From assembly GCA_964016875.1 (NCBI GenBank), contig OZ024722.1, positions 17,614,576-17,678,575 on the forward strand: 64,000 bases of DNA, read 5' to 3'. The position numbers and the translations under genes are program-made. Below the pieces are notes generated by a model. The model was not told the origin of the DNA, made no database searches, and saw nothing but the letters and a program-made list of their open reading frames with translations. Positions 31,300 to 41,579 of this stretch are shown here, one piece after another; within the stretch, counting starts at the first letter, position 1, and every line of letters begins with the position of its first letter. Origin of the DNA: Fallopia convolvulus (taxonomy: Eukaryota > Streptophyta > Magnoliopsida > Caryophyllales > Polygonaceae).

Positions 31300-31445
31300 C
31301 AAACGTCGAGCCAACGACGTTAAACAAAGGCGCTGCTCGGGAGGCAACCCGAGGTAAGTTTTCTTTGCATTTTCTTTGTTTTAGTTTTAGTTTAGTTTAG
31401 TTTTCCCTTTCATTTTTGTCGGACTAACATGCAGGTACTAGGTTC
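31300..31445 (+). promoter_or_regulatory. Conserved short intron with hairpin at its donor (element B)
   Basis: gtcgagccaacgacgttaaacaaaggcg is followed by the CTCGGG-AGGCAA-CCCGAG hairpin, donor gtaagt at 31354 and acceptor tgcag ending at 31434 (81 bp), with a ctaac branch-like word. The flanks match element A closely, whereas the intron body does not. Confidence 0.65.
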
Positions 31446-32078
31446 GAAAGAACATTTTTTTTAGGAATTTCATTTCTCGAAAAATCGTTGAACAGGTACT
31501 AGATATACAGTTCCGCGCACGCGGAACCACATTCCGCGCTTAAAAAAAATGATCGGTGAAGTTCCAGTCTTAACCCTCTTAAAACCACCAGCCCTACCAT
31601 CTTTTCATTTCCTCCTTCTTCTTCCTCCTTTCCTTCTCTTCCTCCATTAAGAAACCCTCTACAAGCTCTCAAGCTCCATATAACCCTTTTTCCCAACCTT
31701 CACAAAAATCAATTCTAAACCTACTTTCTTAATGCTCATTTAGCCACAAACACCATTCCGTAATTCAACTCTCCAAAACCCCACTCATAAATTCTCATAA
31801 CCAAATCTTGAATCCATCATCAAAAATTCCAAACACTCCTCCAAATCTCCTTAAACAGGCTTGCTCCCCTCGGGGTTAGTTTGAGACGACACCAGCGCAT
31901 GTCTGTGAGCCGCCACAAGCCGCCGAGCACATCCGCTAGCCACCGCTATTCAGTTCCGTGATTCAAGCAATTCCGCGCCCGTGGACCTCTCCTCCGCGCC
32001 CGCGGAATTCTCTATAGTAGCCAAAAATTGCAATTGTGAGTGTGAATTTCTCCTCTTTTACACTTTCGAAATGAAATT
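31446..32078 (+). other. Leader of element B third ORF with palindromes
   Basis: Non-coding leader corresponding to 19277-20164 of element A. Palindromes of the CCGCGCNCGCGG form begin at 31515 and 31536 (21 bp apart) and at 31975 and 31996 (21 bp apart), with a decayed copy near 31958. No other feature was recognised. Confidence 0.75.
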
Positions 32079-33601
32079 ATGGGTTATACAGTGCGATTGA
32101 GTGGACCTGAGAAGAAGAGATGGGATGTTATTGCTGGAAAAACTATGATATCTACCAAATTCTTTCATGTGCCTACTCTGAATACACTTGGATTATATCG
32201 GTCGATTAGGCAGTTGTTGACACAAGGTGGGATATGAGGTTTGATTGATATAGAGGCTTTTACTTATAAGAGTTTGGTCCTAGAATTTCTGGTTTCATTT
32301 GAGCAACATGATGATGAAATTCGGTTTAGATTGATAAATGAGCAATATTCTATGACGAGAGCTCAATTGGCTTCATGTTTTGGAGTGCTTTCTCCTCCCA
32401 CTACTGGTTGGGAGGATATCGAGGAGAACTAGGGTGTCATTGATTTTTGGGCTACTGTGACCCACGTTCCATTTGATATTGGGGAGGGGTTAAATAATTC
32501 TAGTATAGTGCATCCTGTGTTGAGGTTATGCCACAAAGTAATTTCCAACTCCTTCTTAGGAAATGGGGAGGTGAACAAGATGGCTAACCGAGATGTGGCC
32601 ATGATGTGGTATTTGATGAGGGACAGTGGTCCTTGATTGGATTGAGCTATTTTTACTTGCTGTGACCAATAGCCACAAAGTAATTTCCAACACCTTCTTA
32701 GGAAATGGGGAGGTGAACAAGATGGCTAACCGACATGTGGCCATGATGTGGTATTTGATGAGGGACCAACCTGTGGTCCCTAATTGGATTGAGCTATTTT
32801 TACTTGCTGTGACCAATAGCCACAAAGTAATTTCCAACACCTTCTTAGGAAATGGGGAGGTGAACAAGATGGCTAACCAAGATGTGGCCATGATGTGGTA
32901 TTTGATGAGGGACCAACCTGTGGTCCCCTGATTGGATTGAGCTATTTTTACTTGCTGTGAAGAAGGCCCGATCATCTAGAGCTGGGAAGATTAGCTTTGG
33001 AGGGTTGATTACTTTGATTGCCCTCAGATATTATGAGTCGGAGGAGATATTGGATCATTGTAAGGCAGCTGTTTCTGGTGGTTATTGTTTGGATATCCAC
33101 CAGCTGAGACGGTCTAGGATATTATCTGGTCCCCCGAATAAGGGGTGGGTTTGGATTGGTGGCACTCCGACTAGGGAATATCTTCGTCTTCATAGGGATT
33201 TTGGTGTAGAGGGGACAACTCAGGACTTCTTTATTGATTCCGATATTCAGGTGGGGCCTGTTGAGGATGTTGTGATGCATGATCCGTATGTTGGAGGAGG
33301 TGTTCAGGGAGGAGGAATTGGAGATGGTGGTGATGGTTCAAGTCCCTCTATTTCTTCTTGGGACAGAAGCACGAGTAGTTCTACTGATGATTGGCAGGCT
33401 AGGATGGTTTGGGAGATGGGACGACTTGTTGTGTCCTAAAGAGATATTGTGAGCCAGCAGAGAGAGCTTATGGCCCATCAGACTACTTTGGCAGCTGCTA
33501 TTCAGGATATTCAGCGCACTCAGGCCAGACAGGAGGAGTTTTTTCAACACATGTGGCCTTGTTATCCTGATTGGTCACAATATCACCCACCACCACAGTG
33601 A
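32079..33601 (+). pseudogene. Athila third ORF (element B), broken
   Basis: Homologous to 20165-21655. It opens MGYTVRLSGPEKKRWD and keeps STKFFHVPTLNTLGLY, LCHKVISNSFLGNGEVNKMA, GKISFGGLITLIA, ILSGPPNKGWVWIGG and a Gln-rich C-terminal helix ending in WPCYPDWSQYHPPPQ. Breaks: TGA at about 32236, TAG at about 32430, a 147-bp triplication (32531-32966) with a 5-bp shortening in one unit, and TAA at 33437-33439 where element A has CAA. It is shorter in the acidic/Gly region than A. Confidence 0.88.
32531..32966 (+). repeat. Three tandem copies of a 147-bp coding unit
   Basis: Units start with ccacaaagtaatttccaac at 32531, 32673 and 32820, so steps are 142 and 147 bp. The unit encodes HKVISNTFLGNGEVNKMAN through DWIELFLLAVTNS. 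Element A has the unit once. The copies are nearly identical, so the duplication is recent relative to the element. Confidence 0.92.
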
Positions 33602-33663
33602 GTTTACTGTTTCCCTTCCTTTATTTTTATCTTATTTGTCTTTTATTTTCATTGAGGACAATG

Positions 33664-33810
33664 AAAGATTTAAGTATGGGGGAGGGAGTACTCGCTGTTA
33701 TATATATGTATAGTTGCTTCTCAGATTCTTGCATTTCAGATTCAAAAAAAAAGAGAAAAAAAAACATATAAATCTTGTGCTGAGTTGAAAACCCGAAAGG
33801 GCAGCTCAGG
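33664..33810 (+). other. Second polypurine tract and first hairpin (element B)
   Basis: taagtatgggggagggagta (from about 33670) corresponds to 21723-21742 of element A. The hairpin gctgag-ttgaaaa-cccgaaaggg-cag-ctcagg lies at 33779-33810, with matching outer stem CTGAG/CTCAG and a CCC-GAAA-GGG top. Element C is inserted about 40 bp further on. Confidence 0.6.
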
Positions 33811-33851
33811 CAAAAATCAAGGGCCCGGACCGGCATTAGGTTGGGGTAATA

Positions 33852-34785
33852 TGATGCGACCCCCGTCATGGATGCTAGCCAGGAGGACGACGCATTCACA
33901 GTTCGCTCAGATGGCCCCATCACGCGTGCCAGGACTCGAGCCATCCAGACCGCGACTCAGTCTCTCGTGGCGCGCCTCTCCATAGGCCACGACGCGTCCC
34001 TCGTCGCACCGACGCACACAGCCTTGTGCGTTCTTGCCTTGTCGAGGAACCTCAACTCGAGCCAACAGTGCCAACCATCACCACCTTGGCACCATCGGAC
34101 TCGAGCCTTGCTCCTTGCCAGGGATCGCGCCTTGAGGTTCTCGCAAGCCACGGACAACCCACCATGCCAAGCCTCGGCATCGAGACCATCGTGCCAAGAC
34201 TCGGCATCGAGTCGCATCTTGAGGTTCTCACGACCCTCGCGCCCAGTGCCGCGCCGTGACCTCGCTAGCGTCGTGTCCGAGCCTCGCCAGCGCCGCGCCA
34301 AGCATGTCGTGACACTGTGAGCACGGTCACGAACGACCTATCTATTTCTAGTAGTTTTTTGCACTATTTCCATTATAGAACATTGTTATTAGTAGTTTTA
34401 TGATTTTAGTAAGTGATTTATGGGCCTTGCGCCGAAGGATTATGGGCTCGCGCCGTTGGGCTTGGTTCTACGCATCCACCCTAGGTGCGCCGCCCCTATT
34501 AGGGTTTTCTTTACTTATTTCTTGCCGCCTCCCTATATAAGAGGCTTAGGACTATGTTTTTCATTCAGCGCACATTAGGGATTTAATAGAAGTCGAGGGT
34601 TTCTCCTTTATTTTATCCTTTGTGCTTGCGCCGCCATTGCTAAACCACTCAAAGTTCTCGTGTTTGCTACATTCAATCTTGTTCGTGCCATAATTCGGTC
34701 ATAATCAAGTCTTCCGCTGTGTTAAAGCGAGACCAACTACTCAAACACCGTTCGATCCGAAGCATCCCATACGAGGGACGCATCA
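33852..34785 (+). repeat. Element C 5' LTR
   Basis: 934 bp. A TATA box (tatataa, 34534-34540) in ccctatataagagg gives a likely start about 30 bp downstream. The first 430 bp correspond to the part that in the 3' LTR is the end of the pol reading frame. Relative to the 3' LTR it lacks about 30 bp of a gccagcg-type tandem near 34245 and shows roughly 20 substitutions, mostly C/T. Confidence 0.93.
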
Positions 34786-34787
34786 AC

Positions 34788-34800
34788 TGGCATCAGAGCC
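34788..34800 (+). other. Primer binding site (initiator tRNA-Met type), element C
   Basis: tggcatcagagcc begins two bases after the LTR. It differs by one base from the usual TGGTATCAGAGCC complementary to initiator tRNA-Met. Confidence 0.85.
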
Positions 34801-35502
34801 AAGGTTTGAGTAAGTCTCGTTCAACCCTCTTTGTTCATTCTCACACGTTAATTCGCTGCATAAAACCCTAGAATTCATCCTCCACTTCGCAAAATCCGTC
34901 ATCTAGGGTCCCAAAATTTTTTCTTGCTTTCGTAATTGATTTAAAAAAAATAAAATTCAACCGTGACCTAACTCGATTGATCTATTGATTTTGGTGAAGA
35001 TTTCGCTTTGTCTTGCTAGTTGCATGAACATAGGATTTGTTTTGCCAATTTCTCTTGTGCTTCTTTCGACTTTATTGCGTGTTGATATTGCTCTTTGTAT
35101 TCGACGATTCTAGAGGAGTAAACCTAGTCTCGTAGTCTTATCAAAAAAAAAAAGACTTCGACTACCATAGCCAAAATAAGGTAAGGTAGTCGATTGTGTT
35201 ACAAAAAAAAAGAGAAATCTTTGAACGCTCACAAGCCAAAATAAGGCAAGAACGTTCAATTGTGTTGGGTTCGTTATCCACGCATTCATTCCATTACGTC
35301 GTTAATGCCTTGTTGATTTTTGTTGCAACTTATTCTTGACGTGCTTGCTTGCATTATGATTTTCAGATCCAAGTCTTAGATCGAGATCGAGTGACCTTTA
35401 GCCTAGCCAATCCTTGTTCGTGTGGTTTGAACTTAAGGGTCGGCTTGACTTAAGTAAACCGTAACTCGTTGTTTTGTTGCTTGTGAACTTCTTACTGCTT
35501 CG
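34801..35502 (+). other. Element C leader, non-coding
   Basis: 700-bp leader between primer site and gag. It contains two short A-runs (35140-35150, 35203-35212), each in a similar context (ccaaaataaggtaagg / ccaaaataaggcaag). No other feature was seen. Confidence 0.6.
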
Positions 35503-37464
35503 ATGACTGGTGTAACTATAGGTACCATGTCCGAATCCGCAAACGAGGACAACCGAGAGAACCCGCCACCGGCGTCGCAGCCGCAAAATCAAACCAATTG
35601 GAACCCCGAAGTCGTGGCGCGTATACAAGAACTCGAAACGCTGTTAGCCGAAAGCCAAGCTCAGTCCAAGCACACGGTGCCGGGAGCACATGCCCTCGCA
35701 TCAGAGATCCACGCCAACCCGGGGGTATCCGCAGACGATGTAGCCAGGGCTCGTGCCAAGGGGAAGCAACATGCCCAGCCATCCTCACAATTCGGCACCA
35801 TGCATCGCATGGAGTCGATCAAAGAAAGTCGCCAACATGATAGGCACGATGGTGGTCCCCGGACCGCGGATCGCTATCAAATGGCGCGAGATTATAGGGA
35901 CACACAAGTGTACGACGTATATTCCAATGAGGAGTACAACTCCGAGGAGTATAGACGTCAACACATGAGTGGAAATCCTAAGAAAAATCCTTCCAAGAAA
36001 AAGACGCCGGCATATGTTTACGAAATCCCAAAGCGGAAGCACGGGGCCAAGTATTACGATGCCGACGCATACAGAGTTGAGGACGACCTCGGGCATCAAA
36101 GTGCTCGGAGTCCGTTCTCCGATTTTGAAAATGATTATGATGAGTTTTCTGATTACTATAATGAATCCTCTTTTGAGCATCCACATGTACAGGATCCGGA
36201 AGAACTAGATCATCGGCCCTCGGATTGGATTCCGCCACCGCATCTTGCCAAGAATCGCACCGAGTACGACCGAGTCTATGGCTCGGGTCGCAAGCACGCC
36301 GCGAAGGGAAGACGCGACAGGGATCAAGACGCTCGGCGTCCGCGGAGGCCCGATGATGGCGACGATCCAGATGATGGCGATGACGATCCACCACGAGGCC
36401 CGCCTCGGCACCGGCACGACAGGCGAGCACATTCACCTCGGCATGCCAGCCCTCGGCGCGATCGTGAGCACCATGATGCTAGAGACCCACGCCACAACCG
36501 CCGTGATATAAAGGTAAAATTCGAACCCTTTTACAGTTCTTATGATCCTGACGCTTTTATCGAGTGGTTGCAAGGTACGGAGCACATGCTCCGACACTTA
36601 GGATATGAAGATGACGAGAAAGTGGAAGTTGTGACTTTGCACTTCCATGGTGCCGCTAGGACTTGGTGGAACCGATTCGAGTCCGAAAGGATTTGACAAG
36701 GAAAACCCCTAATCCAAGAGTGGCATCAACTCGTCTACATCTTGAAGAAACGATATATTCCGGCAGATTACAAGGACAAGATGCACATTGAGATTATGCG
36801 CATCAAGCAAGGATCGATGACGCCGGAGGAGTATTTTTCCAAGCTTGAAGACATGTTCTTCAAAGCGGGTATGAGTATGTCGCCCTCGGTGATGAAGACG
36901 AGGTTCCTCTCGGGATTGCGACAATCTATACAAGATCGGTTGGAGATTCTTCCAATCAAGGACATCAACAACTTGGTTCACACCGCCATGCAGATTCACA
37001 AACAAGAAATGCGAACCAAGTCGAGTTGGTCCAATTCGAGGTATGCTTCTAACTCTAGTCAATCCGGTTTTTCTACTAATCGGGTTGTTCCTTCTTTGCC
37101 AAGTGCTTCGACAGGTTCCAAGGCAAAAACCGAAGCCATGCCGTCCAAGGCGCCAACCGCACCACACAGCGCCGAGCCAAATGCCGATCGCGTGCGGGAC
37201 ATGGCATGCTATAAATGTGGAGGCCGTGGACACCTTCAACGGAACTATCCGAATGCCAAGAAAGTCTTGTTTACAACACAAGGGGAGCCATATGATAGCC
37301 AAGATGAAGAGGAGATCGAGCCACCATTAACCGAGGATGCCGAGATCGAATGTGATCCATCGGAGGCTCTCGGCGTCGCCAAACTCGGATTGGTGACACG
37401 CCACGCGTTGAGCATGCGTGAGGCGCCAAAAACAGATCAAAGGGAGCAACTCTTCCACACTTGA
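35503..37464 (+). pseudogene. Element C gag, two stops, damaged zinc knuckle
   Basis: The frame starts MTGVTIGTMSESANED. A charged Arg/Asp/His-rich region (about residues 170-330) precedes the gag domain: IKVKFEPFYSSYDPDAFIEWLQ, VVTLHFHGAARTWWN, then (after TGA at 36694-36696) LKKRYIPADYKD, GSMTPEEYFSKLEDMF and FLSGLRQSIQDRL. The nucleocapsid knuckle near 37206 reads CYKCGGRGHLQRNYP: the fourth ligand is Tyr instead of Cys (TAT for TGT). TGA at 37462-37464 splits gag from protease where related elements have Arg (LFHTRC). Both stops fit single G-to-A or C-to-T changes. Confidence 0.9.
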
Positions 37465-39285
37465 TGTTTGGTCAACAATGTTTCTTTGAGCGTCATCATT
37501 GATTCGGGAAGTTGCGCCAATTTCCTCTCTAAAAAAGTAGTTGATCACTTCAAGTTGCCGACCACACCTCATTCACAACCTTTCAAGCTTCAATGGACAT
37601 CCAATGATGGAGGAGATTGGGTCGACAAACAGGTAATCTTCAACTTTTCAATTGGTCAATATTCGGATTCCATTCTTTGTGACGTAACGCCAATGGACGC
37701 CACACATCTCTTCTTGGGGAGCCCATGGCAATACGATCGTCGCGTGCTTCACGACGGGTATTTGAACACTTACATGTTCAATTACCACGGGAAGCGTGTG
37801 ACTCTCTTACCTATGTCGCCTAGTGAAGCTCTACAGGATGAAGCCGAGACACAAAGGCAAAAAGCTAGCGACAACGGCACCACCGCGCCGAATACGACAC
37901 CAATGGCGTCCGAGGAAAAAACTACCGATTCTAAGGTCATTTCTGGTGCCAAGATTCCTCCACACAGTGGTGGAGATACGACAGATGGATCACGCCGACA
38001 GCAGCTGGAGCCGAGCCGACAGTTCGCCAATCGTGGTCTCGGCAACGCGCCGAACGCCGCGGATTTCAACAAACAAAGCCAACAGTTCTCCAACGATTCT
38101 ATCGGCGTTCCTAGTGGAAAACAGGTCAAAATTGATTTTCCACCAGATTTGAAGAAAAAACGCCCAGGAGAACGTCATTTAAGCAAGGGACCGCCGAGTG
38201 AGACCCCTAGCGTCGCGCATCATGCCGTCGCAGCACGGAAACTGGGATTTCAGGAGCTACGGGACGAATTTCACGGCGTTTCCAGGGGCGTTCTTCCACA
38301 AAATCCAGGGGCTACAACATATCCTAAAAACGCCCCAGAATCTGATCGGACGAGCACCGACGCCGAGCCACCTTTGCTAGGAACATGCCAGGATCGCCTT
38401 CTCTTAGCCAGGCGTCGGGACATCGAGAAATCTATCCAGGGGAGTCTTTCTTGTTTCATTCTTTTTCCCCTTCTTTCTATTACTAAATCTTTGGATTCTT
38501 CACTTCCTTCTCCTATTGTGTCTATTTTGAAGGAGTTCGAAGACCTTATGCCGAATGAGCTACCGAAGGGCTTGCCGCCAATCCGAGGGATCGAGCACAA
38601 GATCGATCTAATGCCAGGCGCCTCCCTTCCGAATCGGGCAGCTTATAGGACTTCACCAAAAGAAAACGAGGAACTACAACGACAGGTTCAGGAGCTTTTG
38701 GACAAGGGATTTGTTCGAGAATCTTTGAGCCCATGCGCCGTGCCGGTGATCCTTGTGCCAAAGAAAGATGGTTCGTGGCGTATGTGCGTCGACTGCCGAG
38801 CCATTAATCAGATTACGGTGAAGTACAGACATCCGATTCCGAGGCTAGATGACATGCTAGATGAGCTCCATGGTGCCGCCCTGTTTTCAAAGATTGATCT
38901 ACGAAGCGGATATCACCAAATCCGTATGCAGGAGGGTGACGAGTGGAAAACCGCATTCAAAACCAAGCTTGGTTTGTACGAATGGCTTGTCATGCCTTTT
39001 GGCTTGACAAACGCCCCTAGTACTTTTATGCGGCTTATGAACTTTGTTTTTAGAAAAATTTTAGGACGTTTTGTCGTTGTGTATTTTGACGACATCTTGG
39101 TTTTTTCTAGAGACTTGGACTCTCACGCGAGGCACCTTAGGTTGGTGTTAGAATGCCTTCGCGAACATTCATTGTATGTAAACCTAGACAAGTGTTCGTT
39201 TTGCACGGACACGACGAATTTTCTTGGGTTCGTCGTGTCCAAGGATGGGCTAAAAGTGGATGACGACAAGATCCGCGCCATCTGA
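37465..39285 (+). pseudogene. Element C aspartic protease and reverse transcriptase
   Basis: Protease: VIIDSGSCANFLSKK carries the catalytic DSG, followed by LGSPWQYDRRVLHDGYLNTYMF. A long poorly conserved spacer (about 37840-38520) follows. RT: LPPIRGIEHKIDLMPGASLP, CAVPVILVPKKDGSWRMCVD, FSKIDLRSGYHQIRM, MPFGLTNAPSTFMRLMN, and VVYFDDILVFS as the catalytic box, to LGFVVSKDGLKV. Residues needed for catalysis are present. TGA at 39283-39285 (AI-stop-EWPTP) ends the frame; RNase H follows in the same frame at 39286. Confidence 0.93.
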
Positions 39286-40299
39286 GAGTGGCCCACCCCT
39301 ACGACCCCGACGATGGTTCGATCCTTCTTAGGGCTCACAGGGTTTTATCGGCGTTTCGTCAAGGACTTTAGTTCCATCGCCGGGCCATTCCATAATCTAA
39401 CCAAGAAGGCAACCACAATCAAGTGGATGCCTCAACATGAGGCCGCCTTTCAGGCCTTGAAACAAGCTTTGTGTAGCGCTCCGGTCTTGCAATTGCCAGA
39501 CTTCACTAAGCGCTTTGAGTTCGAGTGCGACGCCTCTGACTATGGAATAGGCGGCGTACTCCTTCAAGAGAGACGCCCCATTGCATATTTTAGTGAGAAA
39601 CTTACGAGGGCAACTCTAAATTACCCGACGTATGACAAGGAGTTGTACGCACTGATTCGGGTTCTTAAGACATGGCAGCATTATTTATGGCCAAGTGAAT
39701 TCGTGATCCACACGAACCACGAGGCATTAGCTTATCTAAAGAGTCAAACGACTCTTAACAGGCGCCATGCTCGTTGGGTGGAGTTTATGGAAACTTTTCC
39801 ATATATCATCGCCCACAAGAAAGGAAAGGAAAATGTCGTGGCAGACGCACTGTCACGCAGGTATGTTCTATTGACTCAGTTACAGGCCAATTTGCTCGGG
39901 TTCTCCTTGATTAAGGAGTTATACTTGCATGATCCATATTTTAAACCGATCATGGAGAACCTCGAGCAAAGTCGAATCCATGAGTCCTATTTTTTGGACA
40001 ATGGCTACCTCTACAGAGCCGGAAAGCTTTGCATTCCGTCTTACTCTGTGAGGCATCTATTGCTCAAAGAAGCTCATGACGGCCGAGGCCATTTTGGCAT
40101 AGCCAAAACCCTAGCAGCACTTCGTGAGCATTTTTTCTGGCCCCACATGGCCTCGGATGTTCACAAGTATTGTCGTGGTTGTGTGTCGTGCCAAACCGCT
40201 AAATCGAGGTCCCAACCTCATGGCCTCTACACCCCTTGCCCATTCCGGATACCCCGTGGGAAGATCTCTCCATGGATTTTATCACGGGCCTTCCGATGA
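39286..40299 (+). pseudogene. Element C RNase H and integrase N-terminus
   Basis: RNase H: FEFECDASDYGIGGVLLQ (Asp), TYDKELYALIR (Glu), then IHTNHEALAYL, where the third catalytic residue, normally Asp (HTDHEAL), is Asn (AAC), and ENVVADALSRR. Integrase zinc region: LLLKEAHDGRGHFG and CRGCVSCQTAKSR. Near 40235 the frame shifts by one base (LYTPCPFRIP in this frame, LPIPDTPWEDL in the next). The Asn change and the frameshift each inactivate the product. Confidence 0.92.
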
Positions 40300-41579
40300 C
40301 AAGGCGTGGCAAGGATTCGATCTTCGTAATTGTGGACCGTTTCTCCAAAATGGCTCACTTCGTGCCATGCAAAGGGAACAACAATGCGACGGAAATCGCA
40401 AACTTGTTCTTTGAACATGTCATGAAGCTCCATGGCGTGCCTCGCACCATCATTAGTGATCGAGACACGAAATTCTGTAGGCATTTTTGGAGAACGCTTT
40501 GGGGAAAGCTAGGTACACACTTACTATTCTCTACTGCATATCATCCCCAAACCGATGGTCAAACTGAAGTGACCAATCGGACCTTGGGCACCCTTCTTCG
40601 GACGGTGCTCAAACATAACCCACGTCGGTGGGAGGACCTAATTCCTTTCGTTGAGTTTGCTTATAACAGGTCCAAGCACTCGGCAACAAAGAAGACTCCA
40701 TTTGAGGTGGTCTATGGGCTCAACCCGCACTAGCCAATGGATTTGACGCCTCGGCCCTTGAAGAACGACGAGCACATCGACGCGGCCAACCGCGCCGAGG
40801 CCATTCGCCGCTTGCACAAAAGGACTCGCGTACAATTGGAACGTCGGGCTGCTTAATATGAGGCGCAACATAACAAGGGCCGCCACCGCCTCGTCTTCAA
40901 CCCCGGAGACCTCGTGTGGTTGCACCTCCGGAAGGACCGTTTCCCGGACGCCCGGAAAACCAAGCTTCACCAACGTGGAGACGGCCCCTTCAGAGTCTTG
41001 GAGCGCATTGGATACAACGCATACAAGATCGACCTCCCTGGCAAGTATTTTGTGCACTCAACTGTCAACGTTGCCGATCTCTCCCCTTATACTGAGCCTG
41101 CCTATGAGGAAACGGGGACGTTTCCCAACCAAGTGGGGGAGGGTGATGCGACCCCCGTCATGGATGCTAGCCAGGAGGACGACGCATTCACAGTTCGCTC
41201 AGATGGCCCCATCACGCGTGTTAGGACTCGAGCCATCCAGACCGCGACTCAGTCTCTCGTGGCGCGCCTCTCCACAGGCCACGACGCGTCCCTCATCGCA
41301 CCGACGCACACAGCCTTGTGCGTCCTCGGCGTCGAGGAACCTCAACTCGAGCCAACAGTGCCAACCATCACCACCTTGGCACCATCGGACTCGAGCCTTG
41401 CTCCGTGCCAGGGATCGCGCCTTGAGGTTCTCGCAAGCCATGGACAACCCACCATGCCAAGCCTCGGCATCGAGACCATCGTGCCAAGACTCGGCATCGA
41501 GTCGCATCTTGAGGTTCTCGCGACCCTCGCGCCAGCGCCCGCGCCAGCGTCCTCGCCAGCGCCCAGTGCCGCGCCGTGA
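40236..41579 (+). pseudogene. Element C integrase core and C-terminus, running into the 3' LTR
   Basis: Core: WEDLSMDFITGLP (Asp), IISDRDTKFCRHFW (Asp) and YHPQTDGQTEVTNR (Glu). TAG at 40731-40733 and TAA at 40854-40856 interrupt it. The C-terminus continues in frame with LVFNPGDLVWLHLRKDRFP, GDGPFRVLERIGYNAYKIDLPG and VHSTVNVADLSPYTEP. The frame then crosses the LTR boundary at 41144 and goes on for about 145 codons (TPVMDASQEDDAFTVRSDGP through a Pro/Ala-rich tail) to TGA at 41577-41579. The GPITRVRTRAIQ motif in this LTR-encoded tail recalls the C-terminal motif of some chromoviruses. Confidence 0.9.
41131..41143 (+). other. Polypurine tract, element C
   Basis: aagtgggggaggg directly before the 3' LTR start at 41144. 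It also lies within the pol reading frame. Confidence 0.88.

Noticed and set aside
32556..32975. 139-residue minus-strand frame with internal repeats
   Set aside because: It is the complement of the 147-bp triplication in the third ORF of element B.
35516..36511. Several long minus- and plus-strand frames overlapping element C gag
   Set aside because: They are alternative readings of the Arg/Asp/His-codon-rich gag region; only the frame with gag motifs is supported.
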